Positions 10,419-19,731 of a stretch of DNA of 64,000 nt are shown piece after piece. Below the pieces are notes generated by a model that was given only the letters and a program-made list of their open reading frames with translations, had not been told where the DNA came from and made no database searches. Every line of letters starts with the position of its first letter. The first letter of the stretch is position 1. Source of the DNA: Paracoccus sediminis (GTDB taxonomy: Bacteria; Pseudomonadota; Alphaproteobacteria; Rhodobacterales; Rhodobacteraceae); the NCBI RefSeq assembly GCF_900188295.1, contig NZ_FZNM01000009.1:62001-126000 (forward strand). Direction: 5' to 3'. The translations under genes were made by a program, and so were the position numbers.

Positions 10419-11164
10419 TCGTCGTCCAGATCAACGGCGTGCCGGCCGCGAAATCCGGTGGCAACCACGAATTTCTCGGACGAATCGCTGCGGCTGGCGG
10501 GCGGCTTGACGTTCGCCACCTTGTCGAAGTTCCGCTTGAGCATGGCCTGCATCTCTGTTTCCGCCCCTCCTGCCAGCACCTTGGCGACAAATGTTCCGCC
10601 GGGTTCGAGGACATCGAAGGCAAAGGCCGCCGCCGCCTCGACCAGGGCCACGATGCGCAGGTGATCGGTGCCCTTGTGGCCTGATGACGCGGCGGCCATG
10701 TCGGACATCACCACGTCGGCGGGACCGCCCAGCCAGTCCTTGACCCGTCCATCCGCGCCGTCGGACAGGAAATCGAGCTGATGGATGTCCGCCCCGGCAA
10801 TGGGATCGACCTCTTGCAGATCGATGCCCAGAACCTTGCCCACGGCCTTGCCCGATTTTTCGCCCAGGGCGTTGACGCGGCCGACAGCCACCTGGCACCA
10901 GCCGCCGGGCGCGCAGCCCAGATCGACCACCCGCGCGCCTGGAACCAGAAACCGGTACTTGTCGTCCAGTTCCAGGATCTTGAAGGCCGCGCGCCCCCGA
11001 TACCCCTCGCGCTTGGCCCGCACGACATAAGGATCGTTCAACTGCCGTTCCAGCCACAGCTTGCTGGACAGCTTGCGCCCCTTGGCGGTCTTGACCCGCA
11101 CCCGCAGGTCGCGTTGCCCGCGCCCGCTGGATTTGCCTTCGCGGCTGTTCGGTGCCTTTGTCAT
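10406..11164 (-). CDS. rlmE: 23S rRNA 2'-O-ribose U2552 methyltransferase
   Basis: A 252-residue FtsJ/RrmJ-type SAM-dependent methyltransferase. The SAM motif [16 protein letters not shown] is around residues 80-95, with VVMSDMAA and the motif FVAKVLAG (catalytic Lys) downstream. The N-terminal basic extension is longer than in E. coli, as is common in alphaproteobacteria. It lies 1 nt downstream of the ppx/gppA gene and is co-directional with it, so they are probably one transcript. Confidence 0.94.
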   Translation of the reverse strand: MTKAPNSREGKSSGRGQRDLRVRVKTAKGRKLSSKLWLERQLNDPYVVRAKREGYRGRAAFKILELDDKYRFLVPGARVVDLGCAPGGWCQVAVGRVNALGEKSGKAVGKVLGIDLQEVDPIAGADIHQLDFLSDGADGRVKDWLGGPADVVMSDMAAASSGHKGTDHLRIVALVEAAAAFAFDVLEPGGTFVAKVLAGGAETEMQAMLKRNFDKVANVKPPASRSDSSEKFVVATGFRGRHAVDLDDDQPG

Positions 11165-11165
11165 G

Positions 11166-12287
11166 TCACGCCACTCCGTTCAGTCCTTCGGCCTCCAGCA
11201 CGCCATCGCGCACCATCTGGGCGTAAAGCAACCCCTCGCGCAGGCCGCGATCGGCCACCGACAGCCTGCTGGTGGGCCAGATTCGCATCAGGGTTTGCAG
11301 GATCGCCGCGCCTGACATGATAAGCGCATGGCGTTCCCGTCCGATGCGCGGATCGGCCCGCCGCCCGTCGGGACCAAGCTGCAAATAGGAATGGATTACC
11401 CGGTCGATCTGCCCGCTGGTCATTTCCAGACCGTCCACCTTGGTCCGGTCATAGCGGCGCAGCCCCAGAAAGCTGGCCGCGACGGTCGTGACGGTGCCCG
11501 AGGTGCCGATGATCTGGAACCCCTCGTCCGGCGACCCTTCGGCATAAGGGGTAAAGCCCGCCAGCATCTCCTCGAAATACCAGCTCATCAGGGCGAAACG
11601 GCCCTGGTCGTCCTCGACATCGGCGAATTGGTCGCGCAGGGTCGCCACGCCCAGGGGCACGCTGATCCAGTCGACGACGCGCGCGCCACCCGGCTGCGGA
11701 TTGCCGAACCCGTCCGACAACCGCATGATCGCGCGCGGGCGTTCCTTGGGCTCCACGTCCTCCAGGTCGATCCAGACCAGTTCGGTCGATCCGCCGCCGA
11801 TGTCCACGACCATCAGGGTTTCGGTCTTGTGGCTGACCAGCGGCGCGCAGGAAATCACGGCCAGTCGCGCTTCTTCTTCGGCGCCGATGATTTCGATGGG
11901 CAGGCCGGTTTCGCGGCGGATGGTGCGCAGAAGATCGCGGCTGTTTCTTGCGCGCCGGCACGCCTCGGTCGCGACCAGGCGCATGTTGCGGACGCGATGC
12001 TGTTCCAGCTTGCGCCGGCAGACCTGCAAGGCATGGACCGTCCGCGCCATCGAACTGCGCGACAGACGCCCAGACGCTTCCAGCCCCTGACCAAGCTGAA
12101 CGGGCTTGGAGAAGCTGTCGATGACCTGGAACTGACTGCCCTTCGGTCGGGCAATCAGCATCCGGCATGAATTCGTGCCCAAGTCGAGGGCCGCATAAAG
12201 TGCCCCCTCCTCGGGTTGGCGGGCGACGGACGGCTCTACCGCAGGTTTCGGGAACGCGTCCGCACCCGCGGGACGCTTGGGCGTCAT
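11166..12287 (-). CDS. Ppx/GppA-family exopolyphosphatase / pppGpp phosphatase
   Basis: A 373-residue protein of the ASKHA fold. The phosphate-binding motifs are [16 protein letters not shown] near residue 30 and [14 protein letters not shown] near 150; [10 protein letters not shown] is the third motif. The family removes terminal phosphate from polyphosphate or pppGpp, and sequence alone does not separate the two. The first 28 residues are low complexity. It precedes rlmE. Confidence 0.9.
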   Translation of the reverse strand: MTPKRPAGADAFPKPAVEPSVARQPEEGALYAALDLGTNSCRMLIARPKGSQFQVIDSFSKPVQLGQGLEASGRLSRSSMARTVHALQVCRRKLEQHRVRNMRLVATEACRRARNSRDLLRTIRRETGLPIEIIGAEEEARLAVISCAPLVSHKTETLMVVDIGGGSTELVWIDLEDVEPKERPRAIMRLSDGFGNPQPGGARVVDWISVPLGVATLRDQFADVEDDQGRFALMSWYFEEMLAGFTPYAEGSPDEGFQIIGTSGTVTTVAASFLGLRRYDRTKVDGLEMTSGQIDRVIHSYLQLGPDGRRADPRIGRERHALIMSGAAILQTLMRIWPTSRLSVADRGLREGLLYAQMVRDGVLEAEGLNGVA

Positions 12288-12391
12288 GTCAACACGCCCT
12301 CCGATATCAAGTTAGGGCAAACGTAACCTGCGCCCTGCGCCCAATCAAGGGGCGGGAAATGGACGATTGCCGAACGCGTGCCAGTCGGTTG

Positions 12392-12424
12392 ATAACGGTC
12401 CAAAGTTTACATCCGAACCGTTAT
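12392..12424. promoter_or_regulatory. Inverted repeat, operator-like
   Basis: Perfect 8-bp arms ATAACGGT (12392-12399) and ACCGTTAT (12417-12424) are separated by 17 nt. They lie in the 251-nt gap between the divergent ppx/gppA and pdxY genes. There is no T-run, so a dimeric regulator site is more likely than a terminator. The cognate protein is not identified. Confidence 0.45.
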
Positions 12425-12538
12425 GCCGATGCCCCCGCCGAACGCACGGACAGCACCCGTCGCAGCCCAGGTCAGGCTGGCCGACAGTCATCGGCATCGG
12501 GGATGCCGGGCCACGTGCCCCCGGCAATGGGACCGTCC

Positions 12539-13384
12539 ATGAGCATGGCACCACCCCCGCTGGTCATCTCGATCCAGAGCCAGGTCGTCTTCGGCCATGT
12601 CGGCAATTCTGCCGCCGTTTTTCCGATGCAGGCGGCGGGGCTGGAGGTCGCGGCGATCCCCACGGTGATCTTTTCGAACCAGCCCGGCCATCCCACCCTG
12701 CGAGGCGCCCCCCTGCCCCCGGACCTGTTCGCCGATCTGCTGGCGGGGGCCTGGGAACGCGGCTTGCCCCAGCGGGCGTCGTGGCTGGTGACGGGCTATA
12801 TCGGATCGGTCGAGGTGGCAGGAATGATCGCGGATTTCGTCGGGCGCGCCAAGGCCGCCAATCCCGGCCTGCGATACCTGTGCGATCCGGTGATGGGCGA
12901 TCACGAGCCGGGGCTGTATGTGCCCGCCGCTCTGGCGGGGATCCTGCGCGACCGGCTGTTGCCGCTGGCCGATCTTGCCACGCCGAATTCGTTCGAGGCG
13001 GCCTATCTGAGCGGACGGGCCATGGCCACGCTGCCTGACCTTGCCGCCGCCGCCGCCGCCCTGCGACTGGCCGATGGCGGCACGCTGATCGCCACAGGCT
13101 GTGTGCTGGCCGACAGCCCGCCGGGACATCTTGAAAGCGTGATCGCCGGGCCGCATGGCCTGTCGCGTCATCCGATACCCCGGCTGCCCGTGGCCCTGCC
13201 AGGCGCCGGCGATCTGTTCGCGGCCCTGATCGTGGCGGGGTTGGCCAGGGGCCGCGCCCTGACCCAGGCCGTCGAATCGGCGCAGGGCCTGACAGCCGCC
13301 GCATTGGCCCATGCCGACCGGATCGGCGCGGCCGAGGTCGTCTTGTCCGACCCCGGCTTTCGCGCCGCCCTGCTGACCTTGTGA
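12539..13384 (+). CDS. pdxY: Pyridoxal kinase
   Basis: A PfkB/ribokinase-fold vitamin B6 kinase of about 281 residues. It phosphorylates pyridoxal in the PLP salvage pathway. The N-terminal IQSQVVFGHVGNSAAVFPMQAAG is the PdxK/PdxY signature. YLCDPVMGD lies in the middle, and the ATP/anion-hole motif LPGAGDLFAALIVAG is near the C-terminus. ATG 12539 and ATG 12545 are both possible starts, and neither has a strong ribosome site. It overlaps the region just upstream of the thioesterase gene, so the two are probably co-transcribed. Confidence 0.9.
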   Translation: MSMAPPPLVISIQSQVVFGHVGNSAAVFPMQAAGLEVAAIPTVIFSNQPGHPTLRGAPLPPDLFADLLAGAWERGLPQRASWLVTGYIGSVEVAGMIADFVGRAKAANPGLRYLCDPVMGDHEPGLYVPAALAGILRDRLLPLADLATPNSFEAAYLSGRAMATLPDLAAAAAALRLADGGTLIATGCVLADSPPGHLESVIAGPHGLSRHPIPRLPVALPGAGDLFAALIVAGLARGRALTQAVESAQGLTAAALAHADRIGAAEVVLSDPGFRAALLTL

Positions 13385-13398
13385 TAACGGAGAAACAG

Positions 13399-13878
13399 AT
13401 GGATATCGGCCACGACCTGCCGCAGGAAACGGTGCAGCGCATCGGCGACAGCTTTGCCCGCCAGGGACTGATGCGGCTGCTGGGGGCCGAACTGGCCCAG
13501 GTCAAGGCCGGGCTGGTCACGATCCGCCTGCCCTTCCGCCCGGAACTGACCCAGCAGCTTGGCTACTTTCACGCGGGCAGCACGGCCTCGATCGCCGATT
13601 CGGCGGGCGGCTATGCCGGCAACACCTTGCTGCCGCAGGGCCAATCCGTTCTGACCGTCGAATTCAAGCTGAACCTCGTCAATCCCGCGCAAGGCGTCTG
13701 GCTGGAGGCCGTGGGCCGCGTGCTGAAACCCGGCCGCACGCTGACGGTCTGTCAGATGGACGTCTGGGGGATCGCGCCCGGCAAGCGCGTCCATGTCGCG
13801 ACCGGGCTGCAAACTTTGATCGGGGTACCGGACACCGGCCCCCAAGCCGCCGTGACAAACGCTGCCCTCTTGGCATAG
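13399..13878 (+). CDS. PaaI-family hotdog-fold thioesterase
   Basis: A 159-residue hotdog-fold protein. GYFHAGSTASIADSAGGYAG contains the family's active-site helix region, and strands LTVEFKLNLV and GRTLTVCQMDVW follow. The family hydrolyses acyl- or aryl-CoA thioesters; the substrate here is unknown. I chose ATG 13399, which has GGAG about 7 nt upstream, over the in-frame GTG at 13381 that overlaps the pdxY stop. Confidence 0.85.
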   Translation: MDIGHDLPQETVQRIGDSFARQGLMRLLGAELAQVKAGLVTIRLPFRPELTQQLGYFHAGSTASIADSAGGYAGNTLLPQGQSVLTVEFKLNLVNPAQGVWLEAVGRVLKPGRTLTVCQMDVWGIAPGKRVHVATGLQTLIGVPDTGPQAAVTNAALLA

Positions 13879-13912
13879 ACAGGCCGGAACGGGGGCTTGG
13901 AAAGGCGGCGCC

Positions 13913-15313
13913 ATGGAACGGCCACGGATCGGGTTGATCGGACTGGGCACAATGGGAACGGCCCTGGCGCTGAACATCGCCGAAAGGGGCTTTCCCATCG
14001 CCATCTGGAACCGCACTGCCCAGGTGACGGCAAAGGTGGTCGCCCAGGCTGGCATGCTGGCCGACAGGATCGTTCCCGCGCAGACGCTTGCCGACCTGGT
14101 TGCTGCCATCGCACCGCCGCGCGCGATCATCCTGATGATCCCGGCGGGTCAACCGGTGGACGACCAGCTTGCGGCCCTGGCGCCGTATCTGGATCGGGAC
14201 GATCTGGTGTGCGATGCGGGCAACGCCGATTTCCACGACACCGACCGCCGCATGGCCGCCGGCCTGCCGTTCCGGTTTCTGGGCATGGGCATTTCAGGAG
14301 GGGAGGAAGGTGCCCGCCACGGCCCGGCGATCATGGCCGGGGGCGACCGCGCCGACTGGGACCGGGTGGCCCCTGTGATGACCGCCATCGCCGCGCGTGC
14401 CGATGACGGCACCCCGTGCGCGGCCTGGATGGGCCAGGCGGGCGCGGGCCATTTTGTCAAGATGGTCCACAATGGCATCGAATATGCCGACATGCAGATG
14501 ATCGCCGAAACCTATGGCCTGATGCGCGACGGGATGGGCATGGATGCCGCGGCCATCTCGGACCTGTTCACCGGCTGGAACGACGGCCCGCTGAAGTCCT
14601 ATCTGATCGAAATCTCGGCCCAAATCACAGCGGCTGCCGATCCCCGCACCGGCAGGCCGATGATCGACATGATCCTGGACCGCGCGGGTCAGAAAGGCAC
14701 CGGCCGATGGACCGCCGTCGAGGCGCAGCACCTTGCGGCCCCGATCCCGGTGATCGAGGCCGCGGTGATGGCCCGCAACGTTTCGGCCCGTCTGGGCGAG
14801 CGGCTGGCGGGCGAGGCCCGTTTCGGCCCGGCGCCGCAACCCTGCGACCTGGCCCCGGACACGCTGGAACAGGCACTGATCGCGGGCAAGATCCTGTGCT
14901 ATGCGCAGGGCTTCGCGATGATCGCGGCGGCGGCGCAGCGTTTCGGGTGGTCCCTGGATCTGCCCCGGATCGCGCGCGTCTGGCGGGCAGGCTGCATCAT
15001 CCGGTCGGCGATGCTGAACGACATGGCCGCCGCGCTGGCCGAGAATCCGGCCCGAAACCTGATCCTGGCCCCTTTCTTTGCGGACCTGATCGAAACCGCC
15101 TTGCCCGGCCTGCGGCAGGTGGTGGCCCAAGGCACGGCCCATGGCCATGCCCTGCCCGCGCTTGCATCCGGGCTGATGTGGTTCGACCTGATGCGGACGG
15201 GGCGCGGCACGGCGAACATGATCCAGGCGCAACGCGATTTCTTTGGCGCCCACGGGTTCCAGCGGCTGGATGGTCTGGCCGATCCCCATGGCCCATGGGG
15301 TCGGACGATCTGA
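13913..15313 (+). CDS. gnd: 6-phosphogluconate dehydrogenase, decarboxylating
   Basis: A 466-residue NADP-dependent enzyme of the oxidative pentose phosphate pathway, converting 6-phosphogluconate to ribulose 5-phosphate and CO2. The Rossmann motif is GLGTMGTALALNIAERGF. GMGISGGEEGARHGPAIMAGG and HFVKMVHNGIEYADMQ carry substrate and catalytic residues (Lys, Asn). GTGRWT is also conserved. The length is normal for the long form. It stands alone on the plus strand, upstream of ssrA. Confidence 0.95.
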   Translation: MERPRIGLIGLGTMGTALALNIAERGFPIAIWNRTAQVTAKVVAQAGMLADRIVPAQTLADLVAAIAPPRAIILMIPAGQPVDDQLAALAPYLDRDDLVCDAGNADFHDTDRRMAAGLPFRFLGMGISGGEEGARHGPAIMAGGDRADWDRVAPVMTAIAARADDGTPCAAWMGQAGAGHFVKMVHNGIEYADMQMIAETYGLMRDGMGMDAAAISDLFTGWNDGPLKSYLIEISAQITAAADPRTGRPMIDMILDRAGQKGTGRWTAVEAQHLAAPIPVIEAAVMARNVSARLGERLAGEARFGPAPQPCDLAPDTLEQALIAGKILCYAQGFAMIAAAAQRFGWSLDLPRIARVWRAGCIIRSAMLNDMAAALAENPARNLILAPFFADLIETALPGLRQVVAQGTAHGHALPALASGLMWFDLMRTGRGTANMIQAQRDFFGAHGFQRLDGLADPHGPWGRTI

Positions 15314-15537
15314 CAGAAAAACGGGGTCCGGCATTGTCCGCCGCGTCTGGATTCCATCGTGGCGACCCATTTCGCCCGTTACGGAATCGACCCGGCGGGC
15401 GGGGCTTCCTGCACGGAAAGCACGGCGGAGGCGGCAAGGTTTGCTGCCGGGACAGCCTTGCGGGTGGTCATCGACATTTTCGTCAGGGATTGCGGCGACC
15501 AACTTTGCTGGCACAAGGGGCCTGGATCAGGACAGCC

Positions 15538-15566
15538 TTGCGGACCGAGCAACCCCGTCCTATATT
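15538..15566 (+). promoter_or_regulatory. Sigma70-type promoter of ssrA
   Basis: The -35 TTGCGG (15538-15543), a 17-nt spacer, and the -10 TATATT (15561-15566) place a start near 15573, about 80 nt before the tmRNA acceptor end. A second copy of the 14-nt sequence that contains this -35 lies 80 nt upstream (15450-15463) without a matching -10. Confidence 0.6.
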
Positions 15567-15572
15567 CGTATC

Positions 15573-15890
15573 GTTCGGCGCAAGCCGGGCTATGGACATA
15601 AACGCGCATGGAATAAGCGGATCGGACCCGGGGGCGGTACCCGGCGACTCCACCAGATCACCCTCGTTGGGGGGCCAGGGGGTCGAAACAGGATCGACGA
15701 ACGTCTAAAGATGTTTGCTTTGTCTCGGTGAGCCACCACCGTCATCGGTGCAAAATGTACAGTTGCCAACGACAACCGTGCTCCGGTCGCGCTGGCTGCG
15801 TAAGCAGTCCGCAAGATCGAAACCTAAGCCCTTGCGCCTAGCAGCGTAAGGCGGGGCCCGCAGGAGCCTGGCAACAGAATCCTGCATTTT
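15573..15890 (+). ncRNA. ssrA: Circularly permuted (two-piece) tmRNA
   Basis: The acceptor piece comes first and ends in CCACCA at 15650-15655. The coding piece starts near 15679 with GGGGTCG, which pairs with CGACTCC of the acceptor and includes the G3-U70 wobble read by alanyl-tRNA synthetase. The tag reading frame at 15765-15803 encodes ANDNRAPVALAA followed by TAA. The roughly 23-nt intervening loop is removed on maturation. tmRNA rescues stalled ribosomes and marks products for ClpXP. The gene's outer ends are approximate. sspB, whose product delivers tagged proteins to ClpX, follows immediately. Confidence 0.93.
15861..15886 (+). terminator. Hairpin at the 3' end of ssrA
   Basis: GCAGGA (15861-15866) pairs with TCCTGC (15881-15886) and is followed by the T-rich stretch attttcattt. 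It may act as terminator or as the last helix of the coding RNA. Some overlap with mature tmRNA structure is possible. Confidence 0.45.
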
Positions 15891-16031
15891 CATTTGCTTT
15901 CGTTCCCTGTCTGCCTGTGGCCGTTGCGACGGCCGATCGGGCAGCGTGGGTTTCTTGCATCCGTGCGGGCCGTCCCCCTTTTCAATACTGGTCATATGCC
16001 TATGCTGGCCCGGAATCCGAAAGGGACAGGC

Positions 16032-16493
16032 ATGGCGCGATCGGGAATTGATTATGGCGGAATGATGCGCAGCGCGTTGCAGGGGCTTATTGCCGATGTC
16101 CTGGAACGCGTCGCCGATCACGGACTGCCGGGCGATCACCACTTCTTCATCACCTTCGACACGCGCGAACCCGGCGTCGAGATGGCCGACTGGCTTCGCG
16201 AACGCTATGCCGAGGAGATGACGATCGTCATCCAGCACTGGTTCGACAACCTGACGGTGGACGACGAAGGTTTCACCGTGACGCTGAACTTCGGCAATTC
16301 GCCCGAACCGCTGCGCATTCCGTTCGACGCCCTGCGCAGCTTTGTCGATCCCTCGGTCGAATTCGGCCTGCGCTTCGAAACGCATGATTCCGACGATGAC
16401 GACGACGATGCCGAGGATGGCAACGGCGACGGCCCCGACGAAAACCCTCCGGGCGGAGGAGAGGTCGTGCAACTGGATCGCTGGCGGAAATAG
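16032..16493 (+). CDS. sspB: SspB, ClpXP adaptor for ssrA-tagged proteins
   Basis: A 153-residue alphaproteobacterial-type SspB from ATG 16032. The folded domain (PGVEMADWLRERYAEEMTIV to NLTVDDEGFTVTLNFG) binds the tmRNA tag. It is followed by an acidic linker (a run of Asp) and a C-terminal ClpX-binding tail ending in VVQLDRWRK. Upstream in-frame ATGs fall close to the tmRNA gene and give an atypical leader, so I reject them. Adjacency to ssrA couples tag and adaptor. It is convergent with prfC. Confidence 0.92.
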   Translation: MARSGIDYGGMMRSALQGLIADVLERVADHGLPGDHHFFITFDTREPGVEMADWLRERYAEEMTIVIQHWFDNLTVDDEGFTVTLNFGNSPEPLRIPFDALRSFVDPSVEFGLRFETHDSDDDDDDAEDGNGDGPDENPPGGGEVVQLDRWRK

Positions 16494-16514
16494 CCCGCGA
16501 TCCCGGAAACAGCC

Positions 16515-18110
16515 CTAGGCCATCATTTCCTTTGTCGCCGTCAGCCGCAAGTCGGGATGATCGCGCTGAACGCGGTCGATGTCCCATTGCAGGCGGGTCA
16601 GATAAACCATGTCGCCGTCGTGATCCTGGGCGATATGGCCCTTGTTGGCGTTCGCGAAGGCGTCCACCTTGTCTTTTGGCCCCGCCACCCAGCGGGCGGA
16701 CGTGAACTGGGATCCTTCGAACCGGACCGGGATGCCGTATTCGATCGCGATTCGGCTGGCCAGCACCTCGAACTGCAAGGCGCCGACGACGCCCACGATG
16801 AAGCCTGACCCGATCATCGGCTTGAAGACCTTGGCCGCGCCTTCCTCGGCGAACTGCATCAGCGCCTTTTCCAGATGTTTGGCCTTCATCGGATCGGTGG
16901 CGCGCACCGATTGCAGAAGTTCGGGCGCGAAGGACGGAATGCCGGTGAACCGCAGCGCCTCGCCTTCGGTCAACGCGTCGCCGATCCGCAGCTGGCCGTG
17001 GTTCGGGATGCCGATGATGTCGCCCGCCCAGGCCTCGTCCGCCAGTTCGCGGTCGGCGGCCAGGAACAGCACCGGATTCGTCACCGCCATCGGTTTCTTC
17101 GACCGCACATGGGTCAGCTTCATGCCGCGTTCGAAATGGCCGCTGGCCAGCCGCACAAAGGCCACGCGGTCGCGGTGCTTGGGGTCCATGTTGGCCTGCA
17201 CCTTGAAGACAAAGCCGGTCACAGGCGTTTCCTCGGGCGCGATTTCCCGGTCGGCGGCGTTCTGCGGCTGCGGCGGCGGGCCGTATTCGCTGATGCCCTT
17301 CATCAGTTCTTGCACGCCGAAACTGTTGATCGCGCTGCCGAACCAGATCGGCGTCATATGGCCCTCCAGGAACGACGGACGGTCGAAGGCGGGCAGCAGC
17401 TCGCGCGCCATCTCGACCTCCTCGCGCAGCCTCGAAAGCAGGTCGGCGGGAACGTGATCGGCCAGGCGCGGATCGTCCAGCCCCTGCATCTTGACCGATT
17501 CCGCCACCTTGTTGCGGTCGGCGCGGTCCATCAGTTCCAGCCGGTCGTGCAGCATGTCGTAGCAGCCGATGAAGTCACGCCCCACCCCGATGGGCCAGGA
17601 TGCCGGGGCCACGTCGATGGCCAGGTTCTCCTGGATCTCGTCGATGATCTCGAAGGTGTCGCGGGATTCGCGGTCCATCTTGTTGCAAAAGGTCAGAATC
17701 GGCAGGTCGCGCAGGCGGCAGACCTCGAACAGCTTTCGCGTCTGCGATTCGACGCCCTTGGCCCCGTCGATGACCATGATCGCCGCATCCACGGCGGTCA
17801 GCGTGCGATAGGTATCCTCGGAAAAGTCGCTGTGGCCCGGCGTGTCCACCAGGTTGAAACGATAGCCGTCGAAATCGAACGACATCGCCGATGCGCTGAC
17901 GGAAATCCCGCGATCCTGCTCCATCTTCATGAAATCCGACCGCGTGCGCCGCGCCTCGCCCTTGGCGCGCACCTGCCCGGCCATCTGGATGGCGCCGCCA
18001 TACAGCAGGAACTTTTCGGTCAGCGTGGTCTTGCCCGCGTCGGGATGCGAAATGATCGCAAAAGTCCGGCGTCGGGCGATTTCGGCGGGAAGATCGGGAC
18101 GGTTTGTCAT
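16515..18110 (-). CDS. prfC: Peptide chain release factor 3
   Basis: A 531-residue translational GTPase that recycles RF1/RF2 after termination. It has G1 ISHPDAGKTTLTEK, G3 DTPGHSDFSEDTYR and G4 NKMDRE. I start it at ATG 18110 (MTNRPDLPAEIARRRTFAII), the conserved N-terminus; a 12-codon upstream extension is also open. Its 5' end lies 65 nt from the left attachment site of the island, so the gene was probably next to tRNA-Thr and murA before the insertion. Confidence 0.96.
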   Translation of the reverse strand: MTNRPDLPAEIARRRTFAIISHPDAGKTTLTEKFLLYGGAIQMAGQVRAKGEARRTRSDFMKMEQDRGISVSASAMSFDFDGYRFNLVDTPGHSDFSEDTYRTLTAVDAAIMVIDGAKGVESQTRKLFEVCRLRDLPILTFCNKMDRESRDTFEIIDEIQENLAIDVAPASWPIGVGRDFIGCYDMLHDRLELMDRADRNKVAESVKMQGLDDPRLADHVPADLLSRLREEVEMARELLPAFDRPSFLEGHMTPIWFGSAINSFGVQELMKGISEYGPPPQPQNAADREIAPEETPVTGFVFKVQANMDPKHRDRVAFVRLASGHFERGMKLTHVRSKKPMAVTNPVLFLAADRELADEAWAGDIIGIPNHGQLRIGDALTEGEALRFTGIPSFAPELLQSVRATDPMKAKHLEKALMQFAEEGAAKVFKPMIGSGFIVGVVGALQFEVLASRIAIEYGIPVRFEGSQFTSARWVAGPKDKVDAFANANKGHIAQDHDGDMVYLTRLQWDIDRVQRDHPDLRLTATKEMMA

Positions 18111-18175
18111 GGGGCGCGCTCTAGCCTGCGACGGGCGAATGCGCAATCCACAGGCGCGATAGGATGTCTGAGAAG

Positions 18176-18199
18176 ATGGTGCTGTGAGAGAGGATTGAA
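18176..18199. repeat. Left attachment core of the tRNA-Thr island
   Basis: Twenty-four bases identical to the 3' end of tRNA-Thr at 33056-33079 (acceptor 3' strand and part of the T arm). The match ends at 18200, where T replaces C. It is only a tRNA fragment and cannot be a functional gene. Confidence 0.9.
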
Positions 18200-18260
18200 T
18201 TCGGCGTCAAACTTAACTGTATGTTGATTTTATTACAGAAATTTTGGTGGCTTGCAAGTG

Positions 18261-18271
18261 CTGTGTGTAAG
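18261..18271. repeat. Left arm-type repeat, possible integrase site
   Basis: CTGTGTGTAAG occurs here, 62 nt inside the left core, and again at 32989-32999 next to the right core. A partial copy (TTGTGTGTAA) lies at 32976-32985, at the integrase start. Matching repeats flanking both cores are typical of integrase arm sites. This role is inferred. Confidence 0.45.
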
Positions 18272-18285
18272 GTAAGTGTGCACTG

Positions 18286-19731
18286 TCATGGGGCAGTCGG
18301 CTTGCGCCTTGATACTGCCCTCACCAAGGCGGCAGCAACACGCCTGCGCATTATCGCCTCAAACGAGTCTACTTGTTTGAAGATCCGATCACCTTTCACT
18401 CCAAACACACTAGATGCTCTAAGAATATAACTGTAGAACGTCCAGGTTCTATGGTCATCAGTTAACTTTTCCTTCTTTTGCCGCATGAAACGACTAAGCA
18501 GCAGGGAATCGGTCTTAATCAAGTCGGCAGCAGGGAGGCTAGGGTTTTTCTCTGCATGTCGATGCGCAGCCTGGTTAATAGCCGACGATATCTTTCTATA
18601 AAGGCGAGATACCGTTGACTCTCTTATGTAGACCTTCCGACCATCGTAACGAAAGCCCAAATACTCCAGACCACCGCTCCCCTGAGGGCCACTCAAATGC
18701 TTGAACCGCAGTTTTTGGCCGTCCCGCTCATATTGAACAATACAGGTTTTCTCATTCTTGATTCGGAGCTTGTTTCCCTGCTTGGTGATTTCCTGAACGG
18801 CAAAGTCAGCGGCGGCGCTGGCGGCGGCTTCCCCTCCCGGTAGGATAAGAAGAATGTCATCTGAGTAACGCATGTAGCAGCCACCCAGAGACCGAGCGTA
18901 ATTTGCAAGCGATAAATCAAAATCTATCAAGTAGAAGTTCGCAATAAGGTCTGAAATGGGGGAGCCTTGCGGTATGCCATAACAGCCTTGGTTCTTCTGG
19001 ATCAAAGACGTGTAGACGCCACCATAGCCACAAATTTTTTGCCGAAACTCTTGCATGGTGCACAGTTTCTTCGGGATATCTTCAAAAGGCTGTAGAAAAC
19101 CTTCAATCGATTTACCATTGACGACCTTGGGACCAAAAAACCCAAGCCTCCGATAAACCTCACGCTGGTCCACGAACCGATAATCGGTCACATTCTTGAA
19201 TACAGCAAAATGATCTTCAGGTAGTCGCGCCACTCCGAGCAAGTCGCACCAAATTTCCTTGATCCTAGCGTGGTCCAGATGCTCAAAGAACTTGGAGATG
19301 TCCAGAGCGATAGCGACACAATTGCCTATTCTGTCAATCTCATTGAAAGCATCCTTCGCGAAATCAATATTGCATTTACCGCCGCTCTGTCCGGGCTTGC
19401 GTATCTTCCTGTAGGCGATAGGACAGTCAGAAATTCCAAGGGTCACGAGCCGTTCTTCATACAGCTTTGAGAGCTGCCTTCGGTAGTGAGTGAAGATGTA
19501 AGCGTCACGCCTTGCGCCGTAGCGAATGGGACGGGACTTCCTGTCCGGCTTGGCGGCACCCTTTTCCCTGTATGGTTGCCACCCTTCCTCGTATCGCATG
19601 AACGGGAAGAAAGTGTTCGAGGCGACCCGCGTCTTGCAGGTGACTAGCTTCCTGATCTCGCGAAGAGAGATCGGACTATCAAAGTGGGGATAATTCTTGA
19701 GGTCTGACGAACTGAAGTCGAAGGTCGTCAT
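18286..19731 (-). CDS. Reverse transcriptase of the bacterial defence (DRT / unknown-group) type
   Basis: 481 residues from ATG 19731. Polymerase motifs are clear: motif A ALDISKFFEHLDH with Asp 144, motif B GIPQGSPIS (252-260) and motif C YSDD (289-292). A conserved N-terminal region precedes them (YPHFDSPISL near 14-23, RRDAYIFTHYRRQLS near 74-88). There is no maturase or HNH domain and no intron RNA, which argues against a group II intron protein; retron landmarks are not obvious either. The layout (single RT gene, about 270 nt apparently non-coding upstream) resembles DRT2-type anti-phage systems, but family assignment needs an HMM search. GC content is lower than in the flanks, a sign of transfer. 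Confidence 0.85.
   Translation of the reverse strand: MTTFDFSSSDLKNYPHFDSPISLREIRKLVTCKTRVASNTFFPFMRYEEGWQPYREKGAAKPDRKSRPIRYGARRDAYIFTHYRRQLSKLYEERLVTLGISDCPIAYRKIRKPGQSGGKCNIDFAKDAFNEIDRIGNCVAIALDISKFFEHLDHARIKEIWCDLLGVARLPEDHFAVFKNVTDYRFVDQREVYRRLGFFGPKVVNGKSIEGFLQPFEDIPKKLCTMQEFRQKICGYGGVYTSLIQKNQGCYGIPQGSPISDLIANFYLIDFDLSLANYARSLGGCYMRYSDDILLILPGGEAAASAAADFAVQEITKQGNKLRIKNEKTCIVQYERDGQKLRFKHLSGPQGSGGLEYLGFRYDGRKVYIRESTVSRLYRKISSAINQAAHRHAEKNPSLPAADLIKTDSLLLSRFMRQKKEKLTDDHRTWTFYSYILRASSVFGVKGDRIFKQVDSFEAIMRRRVAAALVRAVSRRKPTAP

Noticed and set aside
18176..18199. A second tRNA-Thr gene at the left end of the island
   Set aside because: Only the 3' 23 nt of the tRNA are present; this is the attachment-site duplication.
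18286..19731. Group II intron or retron
   Set aside because: No maturase/endonuclease domain and no domain V-like RNA near the gene for an intron; no typical retron msr/msd dyad or effector gene was recognised.
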